From Spirochaetaceae bacterium (GTDB lineage Bacteria; Spirochaetota; Spirochaetia; Treponematales; Breznakiellaceae): 10,994 bases of DNA. The stretch lies in NCBI GenBank assembly GCA_031265535.1, contig JAISCO010000058.1, positions 1 to 10,994 on the forward strand, in the 5' to 3' direction. The stretch's first letter is position 1, and every line of letters begins with the position of its first letter. The notes below the pieces were generated by a model. It searched no databases and had not been told where the DNA came from. It saw only the letters and a program-made list of their open reading frames with translations. The translations under genes were made by a program, and so were the position numbers. Shown one piece after another: positions 1 to 5,346 of this stretch.

Positions 1-392
1 GTTGAACGAGCGATTAAATCACCGATTTTATTTTTTTGAAAAAAGTCCCACGAAAGTTTTAACAGATGATCAAACAGTTTTTGCCTAAGCTCCGCTTCGA
101 TACGCCGTGACGATCCGTGGATAAAAAGCCGCCACAAAAAACGTCCAAAGGAAATTACAAGCATTGCGGCTATCATCGCAATGCAAAGTTTTAAGACGCT
201 GAACCAGACAAAACTGCCCTGTGAAATTAAATCAATGGCCTGTTTTGTAAACTGTGGAATCATAAGCTGAGCGGCGTCAACCGTGAATAAACATATAAAT
301 CCGGCGATATACTTAAAGCGATATTTATAAAAAAACGGCTTTAAGGTTTTGAATTCCCGGAGAATTCCATTCTTTGTTTTTATTTTTTCCAT
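1..392 (-). CDS. ABC exporter, N-terminal transmembrane part (partial, runs off the window)
   Basis: I translated this by hand from the reverse strand. It starts MEKIKTKNGI, shows two hydrophobic segments at about residues 27-48 and 62-85, and ends in a cytoplasmic loop with RRIEAELRQKLFDHLLKLS and then FFQKNKIGDLIARST. That loop is typical of the membrane domain of type I ABC exporters (MsbA/MdlAB-like), where a conserved 'FF...GDL.SR' stretch precedes TM3. These proteins pump lipids, peptides or drugs out of the cytoplasm, usually as dimers; the substrate cannot be read here. The ATPase half lies beyond position 1. The ATG sits inside the end of the upstream 297-codon gene (13-bp overlap), and no clear Shine-Dalgarno precedes it, so translation is probably coupled. 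Family confident, exact subgroup not. Confidence 0.85.
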   Translation of the reverse strand, partial: MEKIKTKNGILREFKTLKPFFYKYRFKYIAGFICLFTVDAAQLMIPQFTKQAIDLISQGSFVWFSVLKLCIAMIAAMLVISFGRFLWRLFIHGSSRRIEAELRQKLFDHLLKLSWDFFQKNKIGDLIARS

Positions 393-1273
393 GTATCAGC
401 TTTTTTCATTCGCAGTGGGGTCCAATCCCCCCCCCCCCCCAGCAAACTTGTTTGCGCCTCCGCGGCGGCGGGGGGCATTATTTTTCTTGCGTCATTATCA
501 AGTATATTTTGCCAGTGTTCCAGTTTTTTCTTGATTTCTTCAAGTTCGTCCTTCTCGTTAATAACAGCACATATTCTACCAAGCGCCGATAAAAAATTCA
601 TGGCTTTTTGCATGTCGTCTCTACGTTTTGCGATAAGTGAATATCTTGAATAAAATCTGTCGGCGGAATTGATCAGCATCTTTTTTACAAAGTATAGGTG
701 ATAAAAAAGCGGCTCATAATCAGGAGAAGAAGGATCCGTGTTCGTCTGAACTCTTTTTAGATCAAGCAGATTTTTTGAAACCGTGGCGCATATTCCTTCC
801 ATATCGACAAAAACCCAGCGCCATTTTGTGTTATCACCATACGCGGTTTGCAAGAGTGAACATGTAAGTCCTAATTTTTTTACAATATCGTAGCGTTGCG
901 GTATAGGAATCGACTTCAATTCAGAAAGCGCTTCTTCATATTCAGAAAACGGAGCGTCAACTTTTCCGGTAACTATATTTTCTAAATATATCAGCGATTT
1001 CGAATAAAATTTTTTAGCTTCACCAAGCGCGGCTTCATCTCTATTATTGAATATAGCTTCTCCAATTCCGTTTAACACTAAATAATTTGACGAAATGTTT
1101 ATCATGCGTTCCGCTAAAGCATACAATTTTACGGCGGCTGTAGAAGGGTCCCCACGACATTCCACGAGTATGGCATCTTCATTTTTCAGAAGTTCTTTAA
1201 TTTTTGCTTTGTAAGGAGCGCTCCTCGTTTGATAATAATGATTTTTATTTTTCAAACTGTTTCTATTTTCCAC
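380..1273 (-). CDS. conserved-looking hypothetical protein, 297 aa, C-terminus built on a poly-G tract
   Basis: I do not recognise this protein. It is soluble, rich in Lys, Glu and Leu, with no signal peptide or membrane segment, and looks mostly helical, a little like tandem helical-repeat proteins (for example YALAERMINISSNYLVLNG and the late segment with EKDELEEIKKKLEHWQNIL). It starts with GTG at 1273; an AAAGG lies about 12 nt upstream, a long spacing, and a TAA just upstream blocks any longer start. It follows recN after 94 bp on the same strand and overlaps the ABC exporter start, so it belongs to the nadK-recN operon. The last ~35 residues (MPPAAAEAQTSLLGGGG...) are low-complexity and come from GC-rich repeat DNA plus 14 consecutive G, so they are probably not ancestral. 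The body is a credible gene; the tail is doubtful. Confidence 0.75.
   Translation of the reverse strand: MENRNSLKNKNHYYQTRSAPYKAKIKELLKNEDAILVECRGDPSTAAVKLYALAERMINISSNYLVLNGIGEAIFNNRDEAALGEAKKFYSKSLIYLENIVTGKVDAPFSEYEEALSELKSIPIPQRYDIVKKLGLTCSLLQTAYGDNTKWRWVFVDMEGICATVSKNLLDLKRVQTNTDPSSPDYEPLFYHLYFVKKMLINSADRFYSRYSLIAKRRDDMQKAMNFLSALGRICAVINEKDELEEIKKKLEHWQNILDNDARKIMPPAAAEAQTSLLGGGGDWTPLRMKKADTWKK
427..440. repeat. 14-bp C homopolymer (poly-G in the coding sense)
   Basis: Fourteen consecutive C on the plus strand, read as G in the 297-codon minus gene, encoding its Gly run. It is followed by a 14-bp inverted repeat (GCAAAC TT GTTTGC, 442-455) and a GC-rich stretch of CCG/GCG units. Such runs are prone to length change by slippage and to sequencing error. 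The downstream ABC exporter starts only 35 bp away. Confidence 0.95.
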
Positions 1274-1301
1274 TATATTTCTTAACCTTTATATTCACGG
1301 C

Positions 1302-1316
1302 GGCAGAATATCTGCC
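1302..1316. other. short perfect dyad in the recN/hypothetical gap
   Basis: GGCAGA-ATA-TCTGCC is a 6-bp perfect inverted repeat with a 3-nt spacer, in the 94-bp gap between recN and the 297-codon gene. No T-run follows on the minus strand, so it is not a classical terminator. It may be an mRNA processing or attenuation hairpin; the role is unknown. Confidence 0.3.
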
Positions 1317-1319
1317 CGC

Positions 1320-1372
1320 GCTATCAAACATTAACGCAAAGCCGCTATCAAACATTAACGCAAACATTAACG
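1320..1372. repeat. tandem 21-bp direct repeat at the recN 3' end
   Basis: GCTATCAAACATTAACGCAAA occurs at 1320-1340 and again at 1344-1364, and a third partial unit (CATTAACG) follows at 1365-1372. The third unit contains the recN stop codon (reverse TAA at 1367-1369). The array is therefore anchored on the gene end and fills half of the intergenic gap. This is a sequence observation; I know of no function. Confidence 0.9.
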
Positions 1373-3139
1373 GCCAACCCCATATTTTTCTAACAGTTCG
1401 CAGGCATGGGCGAGCGCGGTTTCTCCTTTCCCGCCCGCAAGCATACGGGCAATTTCGTTACGCCGCTCGCCGGAAGAAAGCTGGATTACAGAGGTGAGCG
1501 TCCTGCCGCCCTCACTGTTTTTTTCCACTTTAAGATGATTATCCGCCCTGCAAGCGATAACGGCAAGATGAGTAACACAAAAAATTTGTTTTACTCCGCC
1601 CATCTTCTGTAAATATTCCCCAACCGCTATGGCGACTTCGCCGCCTATACCGGTATCTATTTCATCAAATATCAGCGTTTCAGCCCTGTCAATCCAAGTT
1701 GAAGCATCGCCGGTCTGATGCGGCGATGCCAGCGCCGTTTTTACCGCCAGCATCACGCGGGAAAGTTCGCCGCCGGACGCGGCAAGCCGCAGTTCCCTCG
1801 CGCCCTCGCCTTTATTGGGAGCAAGCATGAATTCCACATCGTCCGCCCCCCACGGCCCGCAGACAAGGTTTGCCTGACCGCCGGGTATCGGGCCCTTGGG
1901 CGCAAGGTTTACTGAAAAACGCGCCCCCGGCATTCCAAGGCTGCCAAGAATTTCCGTTATGCGGCAAGATAGTTTTTCTGAAGCCGCCCTGCGCTTAGCG
2001 CTCAGCGCGGCGGCCTGCCGGGCTATTTCCTTTTCCAACGCGCTTATCTCCGCCCGCTGCTGTTCGCGCTTTTCTTCCGAAGCGGAGAGCGCCTCTATTT
2101 CGGCGGCGGCGGCGTTCCGGTAGGCCAGGATAGCGTCCTCGACATTCACAGCGCCTGCGTCATTATTAGCGCTAACGCTATTATTAGCGCCGTACTTCCG
2201 TTTAAGGCGTTGAATCAACGCGAGCCGTTCCTCGACAGCTTCAAGACGCGCTGGATCAAAAGTAAGAGAGCCGCGATAGGAACGTAATTCGCCGGAAAGG
2301 TCTTCCGCCTCGTAGTAAAGGGCGCTAAGGCGCTGTTGAATCCCGGACAGACTCGCGTCAAACACGGCGGCGGCGTCTATACTGGACCTGACTTTACGGG
2401 AAAGGCTCAAAATTGATGTTTCACCGTCAAAAAGAGCGGCGGACGCCGCCTCAACACCGCTTGAAAGTTTTTCAAACGCGGCAAGTCGCGCCGATTCGCT
2501 TTCAAGTTCACGGCTTTCACCGCTTTTAAGGGCGGCTTTATCGATTTCATCTATAGAAAATGTCAATAATTCTATGCGGGAAGCCTTGTCCCGTTCCGAG
2601 ACAAGGCTGTTTTCAAGATTTTTACGTTTTTCAGCAAGTTCTACAAACACGCGGTTGAACGCAAAGGCTTCTTCTTCCAGCCCGGCGAAACGGTCAAGAC
2701 AGCGGCGTTGGTTGTCTTTGCTGAGCAGGGACTGGTGAGCGTGCTGCCCCAGCAGATCGAACAAAAATCCCATGAATTCGGCAAGTTCTCCCCGCGAAAA
2801 CGGCGCTCCCTGTATCCAGATTGAACCCCGCCCCGAGGTTTTTATCACACGGCGCACTGTAAGACGGCCGTCTTCCGTCTCAATATCATGCGCTTCAAGC
2901 CAATCCCGCGCGTCCTTGTTGTGTTTGTCTATGGAAATCACCACCGACACGGAAGCCTCGTCCGCTCCGCCGCGGATTACGGAACTTTCGGCCTTTGCTC
3001 CAAGCAAAAAACTCAACGCGCCGACCACTATGGATTTACCGGCGCCCGTTTCTCCGGTAAGTATCGTTAAACCGTCCTCGAACGAGATTGACAGGTTGTC
3101 GATTAACGCATAATTGCGTATCGAAAGTTCTTCAAGCAT
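1367..3139 (-). CDS. recN: DNA repair ATPase RecN
   Basis: RecN is an SMC-like cytoplasmic ATPase that acts early at DNA double-strand breaks, tethering ends for RecA-dependent repair. The N-terminus MLEELSIRNYALIDNLSISF and Walker A GETGAGKS (residues 29-36) are diagnostic. The middle (about 155-395) is Glu/Lys/Ala-rich coiled coil. The C-terminal half has the ABC signature SGGELSR (455-461), Walker B LIFDEID (489-495) and the VTH switch (about 522-524). At 590 residues it is slightly long for the family, explained by an Asn/Ser/Ala-rich insertion at about 318-332. ATG at 3139 overlaps the end of nadK by 8 bp, so the two are co-transcribed and probably co-translated. nadK-recN adjacency is common in bacteria, which supports both calls. 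No frameshift or missing motif seen. Confidence 0.97.
   Translation of the reverse strand: MLEELSIRNYALIDNLSISFEDGLTILTGETGAGKSIVVGALSFLLGAKAESSVIRGGADEASVSVVISIDKHNKDARDWLEAHDIETEDGRLTVRRVIKTSGRGSIWIQGAPFSRGELAEFMGFLFDLLGQHAHQSLLSKDNQRRCLDRFAGLEEEAFAFNRVFVELAEKRKNLENSLVSERDKASRIELLTFSIDEIDKAALKSGESRELESESARLAAFEKLSSGVEAASAALFDGETSILSLSRKVRSSIDAAAVFDASLSGIQQRLSALYYEAEDLSGELRSYRGSLTFDPARLEAVEERLALIQRLKRKYGANNSVSANNDAGAVNVEDAILAYRNAAAAEIEALSASEEKREQQRAEISALEKEIARQAAALSAKRRAASEKLSCRITEILGSLGMPGARFSVNLAPKGPIPGGQANLVCGPWGADDVEFMLAPNKGEGARELRLAASGGELSRVMLAVKTALASPHQTGDASTWIDRAETLIFDEIDTGIGGEVAIAVGEYLQKMGGVKQIFCVTHLAVIACRADNHLKVEKNSEGGRTLTSVIQLSSGERRNEIARMLAGGKGETALAHACELLEKYGVGR
2162..2190. repeat. 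11-bp direct repeat inside recN
   Basis: ATTATTAGCGC occurs at 2162-2172 and 2180-2190, separated by 7 bp. In the coding sense it produces the ANN..SANN pattern around residues 318-327 of RecN, within the linker after KRKYG. It adds a low-complexity insertion to an otherwise normal protein. Confidence 0.85.
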
Positions 3140-3971
3140 CGTATTTTCCGGCGGCTACAGAGGCTAGTTTACTGTGCAGCGCTTTATAAAATGCGGCGCG
3201 GTCGCAGGCAACGAGTCTTGCTTTATTCGCGCTGCGCCTTATTATAACAATGTCCTTTGGTTCGAGTGTCTCGGTAAGCTGCCCGTCTATGGTAAGCAGT
3301 ACGCCGCTCCTCTGCTCCGGCCCGATTTTTATTGTAATTGGACATTCCGCAGGCAGTACGATGGGGCGGGACATCAGGGTAAACGGGCATATCGGGTTCA
3401 AAATGACGGCTTCTATCTCCGGATCAATTATGGGGCCGCCCGCCGATGAGCTGTACGCGGTGGAGCCGGTGGGTGTCGCGGCTATTAGTCCGTCCGACCG
3501 GTAGTTCCCTATGTGTGTATCCTCCGTCCACGCTTCAAGGCGTATTGTTTTAGCGATGCCGGACGCTGAAATTACCGCGTCATTCAGGCAGACTTGCGCA
3601 AAAACGTTTTTCTTGCCGCGTTCTACGTTTACTTCAAGCATTAGCCGTTCCGACACTATGAGTTTTCCTTCGTTCCACTCCGAAAAAACGTTAAGCCACT
3701 GTGACGGGTGTACCGATGCCGTGAATCCTAAGGTTCCAAGGTTGATGGGTATGATGGGCGTCCCTAAGCCGGCAACTGTCCGCGCCGCAAAAAGTACTGT
3801 CCCGTCTCCGCCCAGGCTGAACGCAATGTCAAAGTTGTTTTCATCAATGGGTACGCCGTTGAACGAGTGCGCGCGTATTTTACAGCCGCGTTTGATGAGT
3901 GTGTCTTTTATCTCCAAAGCGAGTGTATTGGCGGCGCTCTTTTGTGTGTTCACGATTAATAGTACATTCAT
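3132..3971 (-). CDS. nadK: NAD kinase (ATP-dependent NAD+ to NADP+)
   Basis: NAD kinase phosphorylates NAD+ at the 2'-OH of its adenosine ribose and is the only route to NADP+ in most bacteria. The 279-residue protein has the hallmark GGDGT (residues 54-58), the LND turn (129-131) and the glycine-rich SDGLIAATPTGSTAYS plus SAGGP (159-180), followed by the usual C-terminal beta region with DGQ (229-231). The ATG at 3971 is chosen because AAAGGG lies about 6 nt upstream and a promoter ends about 30 nt upstream. The open frame continues 77 codons further upstream to 4202, but that part crosses the promoter and a dispersed repeat and reads like no NAD kinase N-terminus, so I exclude it. First gene of the nadK-recN operon; its stop overlaps the recN start. 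Confidence 0.96.
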   Translation of the reverse strand: MNVLLIVNTQKSAANTLALEIKDTLIKRGCKIRAHSFNGVPIDENNFDIAFSLGGDGTVLFAARTVAGLGTPIIPINLGTLGFTASVHPSQWLNVFSEWNEGKLIVSERLMLEVNVERGKKNVFAQVCLNDAVISASGIAKTIRLEAWTEDTHIGNYRSDGLIAATPTGSTAYSSSAGGPIIDPEIEAVILNPICPFTLMSRPIVLPAECPITIKIGPEQRSGVLLTIDGQLTETLEPKDIVIIRRSANKARLVACDRAAFYKALHSKLASVAAGKYDA

Positions 3972-4005
3972 GCTAACCCTTTGTTTAAGCGGATAACCAT
4001 GCTCT

Positions 4006-4034
4006 CTTATACCAAAAACCGCGCAATTTGTTAA
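4006..4034 (-). promoter_or_regulatory. sigma70-type promoter for the nadK-recN operon
   Basis: On the minus strand TTAACA (4034-4029) and TATAAG (4011-4006) are separated by exactly 17 bp, each one base off consensus. Transcription would start near 3999 and give a leader of about 28 nt with a good Shine-Dalgarno before ATG 3971. The -35 box touches the edge of the repeat mosaic, so repeat turnover could affect this operon. Confidence 0.6.
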
Positions 4035-4063
4035 CCCCCGCCAGCCATTTGCCATGGAGGCAC

Positions 4064-4140
4064 ATGCGCTCCGCGCCGGCATACCCAAAGCGAACTTTAC
4101 TCCGTGCCTTAGGGTTTGAAAAAAGCGCTTTGCATACGCG
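4064..4140. repeat. element A, copy 1 (77 bp)
   Basis: Begins ATGCGCTCCGCGCCGGCATA and ends TTTGCATACGCG; copies 2 and 3 have the same ends and exactly the same length. The interior can pair CAAAGCG (4086-4092) with CGCTTTG (4126-4132), a 7-bp stem. Preceded by CCCGCCAGCC but without the full hairpin found before the other two copies. On plus it reads as an open frame beginning MRSAPAY, which I regard as fortuitous. Confidence 0.85.
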
Positions 4141-4148
4141 CCCGCCAG

Positions 4149-4160
4149 CCCGCCAGCGGG
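4149..4160. repeat. hairpin preceding element A copy 2
   Basis: CCCGC-CA-GCGGG, a perfect 5-bp inverted repeat, followed by TTTCA and then element A. The equivalent before copy 3 (4650-4661) is CCGGC-CA-GCCGG, where both members of one pair are changed and pairing is kept. The same 16-bp module (stem plus TTTC) occurs in opposite orientation at 9249-9264. Confidence 0.8.
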
Positions 4161-4165
4161 TTTCA

Positions 4166-4242
4166 ATGCGCTCCGCGCCGGCATACCGGAAGCGGACTTC
4201 AACCTCTGCCTTAGGGTTTGAAAAAAGCGCTTTGCATACGCG
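4166..4242. repeat. element A, copy 2 (77 bp)
   Basis: Same ends and length as copy 1; the differences cluster in the stretch 4188-4207. AAGCG/CGCTT pairing is retained (with a possible extra G-T pair). The last 37 bp match copy 1 exactly. Confidence 0.85.
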
Positions 4243-4273
4243 GCTGCCTTAGGGTCTTTGCCTTCCCCACCAT

Positions 4274-4340
4274 GATAATTTGTGTCGCCATTTATGGCGC
4301 AATTAGTGTAATTTGCGGCTAATTTTTCAATTCAGGAGGG
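4274..4340. repeat. element B, copy 1 (67 bp)
   Basis: Starts GATAATTTGTGTCGCCA and ends CAATTCAGGAGGG. It contains a hairpin CGCCA-TTTA-TGGCG (4286-4299) and a second dyad AATTAG...CTAATT just after it. Copy 2 is 117 bp downstream in the same orientation with only two substitutions (65 of 67 identical). Confidence 0.9.
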
Positions 4341-4390
4341 CGGAGAGACTGTTGGTTCGATAGCGGCCTTCGATAGTTTGCCTCCGCTTC

Positions 4391-4457
4391 GATAATTTGT
4401 GTCGCCATTTATGGCGCAATTAGTGTAATTTGTGGCTAATTTTTCAATTCAAGAGGG
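4391..4457. repeat. element B, copy 2 (67 bp)
   Basis: Matches copy 1 at 65 of 67 positions; both hairpin arms are unchanged (4403-4407 with 4412-4416). The 50-bp linker between the copies carries three TTCGATA heptamers. Confidence 0.9.
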
Positions 4458-4521
4458 GGGCGCTGTTTCCATACATTATTGACCGCAGAAGAGTTTCTTG
4501 CGGCGCCCCCGCCCAAAACGG

Positions 4522-4542
4522 CACGCTCTCTTAGTGAGCGTG
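4522..4542. other. 7-bp stem-loop in the repeat mosaic
   Basis: CACGCTC - TCTTAGT - GAGCGTG, a perfect 7-bp stem with a 7-nt loop. No T-run on either side, so it is a weak candidate for a terminator of the small-ORF transcript (which arrives from the right on minus) or simply another palindromic repeat. Confidence 0.4.
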
Positions 4543-4632
4543 TGCTTGGGTAAGGCAGCATGGCGTAGGCCTCAAAAAACTTACTGTTGCCTATAAATGT
4601 TTAAAGCCGCTGTCTACAGCCCGCCTACGGCA

Positions 4633-4661
4633 GTCTTCCGCCACCCCCACCGGCCAGCCGG
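4633..4661. repeat. GC-rich module shared in inverse orientation with 9249-9286, with hairpin
   Basis: GTCTTCCGCCACCCCC (4633-4648) is the exact reverse complement of 9271-9286. The stem CCGGC-CA-GCCGG (4650-4661) lies directly before TTTCA and element A copy 3. At 9249-9286 the equivalent stem and GGTGGCGGAAGAC module also lie side by side, so the two modules travel together. Confidence 0.8.
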
Positions 4662-4666
4662 TTTCA

Positions 4667-4743
4667 ATGCGCTCCGCGCTGGCATACCCAAAACAGCATT
4701 CACTCCGTACCGTCAGGTACGAAAATGGCAATTTGCATACGCG
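4667..4743. repeat. element A, copy 3 (77 bp, diverged interior)
   Basis: Same length and ends as copies 1 and 2, but the interior differs: it has a perfect stem CGTACC-GTCA-GGTACG where the others have a poorly paired CGTGCC/GGTTTG or less, and it loses the GCGCTTT arm. Conserved ends with a re-arranged folded middle suggest the element is kept as a structure, not as a protein. Confidence 0.8.
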
Positions 4744-4780
4744 GCTGTCATTCCTCATTTATGACCAACGCGCTTCCCCG

Positions 4781-4911
4781 TCTTACCTTTTCCTTTTTCC
4801 TTCCTCACTCCTCATTGCTAACTGCTCATTGATAATTGTTAATTCCTCATTTCTTACTTCTTACCTTTTCCTTTTTACCTTTTTCCTTCCTCACCCCTCA
4901 TTGTTAATTGT
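4781..4911. repeat. pyrimidine-rich degenerate simple repeat
   Basis: Units such as CTTACCTTTTCCTTTTT, CCTTCCTCACTCCTCATTG and TGTTAATTG recur; the long unit occurs at 4782-4817 and again, with an insertion, at 4860-4902. The reverse complement of the same vocabulary (GGAAAAGGTAAGAAGGAACA, CAATGAGGAGTGAGG) fills 9082-9245. The repeat overlaps the 3' end of the 61-codon ORF. Confidence 0.9.
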
Positions 4912-5076
4912 TCGTGAGGTCAGCGTTTTTTCAATATCGGTAAGAATTGAATCAAGTTCCGCAAGGCGAATCAAGACCAGGGCCGTGTTTTTTTGTTCTA
5001 ACTTATCACAAGCCCCATTAAGAAGTTTTTGGAATATGAGCGCCCCGTCAAACGCGGGTTGTGTATCGGCTTTCAT
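4891..5076 (-). CDS. small hypothetical protein, 61 aa, coupled to the ORF before it
   Basis: Not recognised. The sequence reads MKADTQPAFDGALIFQKLLN, then a helical, Leu/Glu/Lys-rich stretch (ACDKLEQKNTALVLIRLAEL) and ends TSRTINNEG. It has one Cys and no signal peptide of its own. Its ATG shares the ATGA overlap with the stop of the 46-codon ORF, so it is either translated by coupling or is the second half of a single ~106-residue secreted protein broken by one base. Its last six or so codons lie in the simple repeat (4891-4911), so the original C-terminus may have been replaced. Base composition is like the neighbouring genes. Real expression is uncertain. Confidence 0.5.
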   Translation of the reverse strand: MKADTQPAFDGALIFQKLLNGACDKLEQKNTALVLIRLAELDSILTDIEKTLTSRTINNEG

Positions 5077-5213
5077 TGAGTTGTTAAATCCGGAGCTAAT
5101 GCGGCTGCTTCAAGCCCTGCGGGATGTTCCTCGGCGTTTAAAGAATCGCCCACTGAACGAATAAAAATTACAGCCCCGATCAGAGCAATGAGTATTAGCA
5201 TTAATTTACGCAT
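5073..5213 (-). CDS. small membrane or exported protein, 46 aa
   Basis: Read by hand on the reverse strand: MRKLMLILIALIGAVIFIRS followed by VGDSLNAEEHPAGLEAAALA and PDLTTQ. Residues 4-18 form one hydrophobic segment after a positively charged start, so it is a single-pass membrane protein or has an uncleaved or weak signal peptide. A Shine-Dalgarno GGAG lies about 7 nt before ATG 5213, which is the best support for it being translated. Its TGA overlaps the ATG of the 61-codon ORF. Upstream lies a 16-bp dyad (5250-5265). No family recognised; the pair may be one gene with a frameshift. Confidence 0.55.
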   Translation of the reverse strand: MRKLMLILIALIGAVIFIRSVGDSLNAEEHPAGLEAAALAPDLTTQ

Positions 5214-5249
5214 TATTTTCTCCAAAAACAGTTATCCGCGGACAAGTCG

Positions 5250-5265
5250 GTTTCAGTATTGAAAC
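5250..5265. promoter_or_regulatory. 16-bp dyad upstream of the small-ORF pair
   Basis: GTTTCA-GTAT-TGAAAC is a perfect 6-bp inverted repeat, 37 bp upstream of ATG 5213. It could be an operator or a leader hairpin. I could not identify convincing -35/-10 boxes beside it. Confidence 0.3.
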
Positions 5266-5346
5266 AGGCTCAATTGTTAAGGGAACGCAAAGCCAACAGT
5301 GACGCCGCGGAGGAAGTTTTACATCCCTGTCGTAAGCGTACTACTA

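Larger units (their letters stand above)
3972..4890. other. 919-bp non-coding repeat mosaic
   Basis: I find no credible gene here; the plus-strand reading frames are translations of the repeats. In order it holds the nadK promoter, element A copy 1, a hairpin, A copy 2, element B copy 1, a TTCGATA-rich linker (three TTCGATA between 4355 and 4396), B copy 2, a unique stretch 4458-4632 with a 7-bp hairpin, a GC-rich module (4633-4661), A copy 3 and pyrimidine-rich simple repeats. The flanking genes (nadK and two small ORFs) are all on minus, so the mosaic separates two transcription units. Confidence 0.85.

Noticed and set aside
1302..1316. Rho-independent terminator after recN
   Set aside because: The stem is only 6 bp and no T-run follows in the direction of transcription; kept only as a dyad.
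4028..4252. Plus-strand ORF starting MLTPASHLPWRH, built on element A copies 1 and 2
   Set aside because: It is a translation of repeated non-coding DNA; no Shine-Dalgarno, and codon changes between copies are not biased to synonymous sites.
4064..4743. Diversity-generating retroelement template/variable repeat pair, suggested by conserved ends and variable middle
   Set aside because: The differences are not restricted to adenines, no reverse transcriptase is present, and the repeats are not in a gene.
4064..4743. CRISPR array or integron attC cassette sites
   Set aside because: Only three copies with irregular spacing and no cas genes; no convincing RYYYAAC/GTTRRRY core pair at the ends and no integrase.
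4667..5164. 165-codon plus-strand ORF across the simple repeat
   Set aside because: Low-complexity Ser/Leu/Phe protein produced by the pyrimidine-rich repeat; antisense to the better supported small ORFs.
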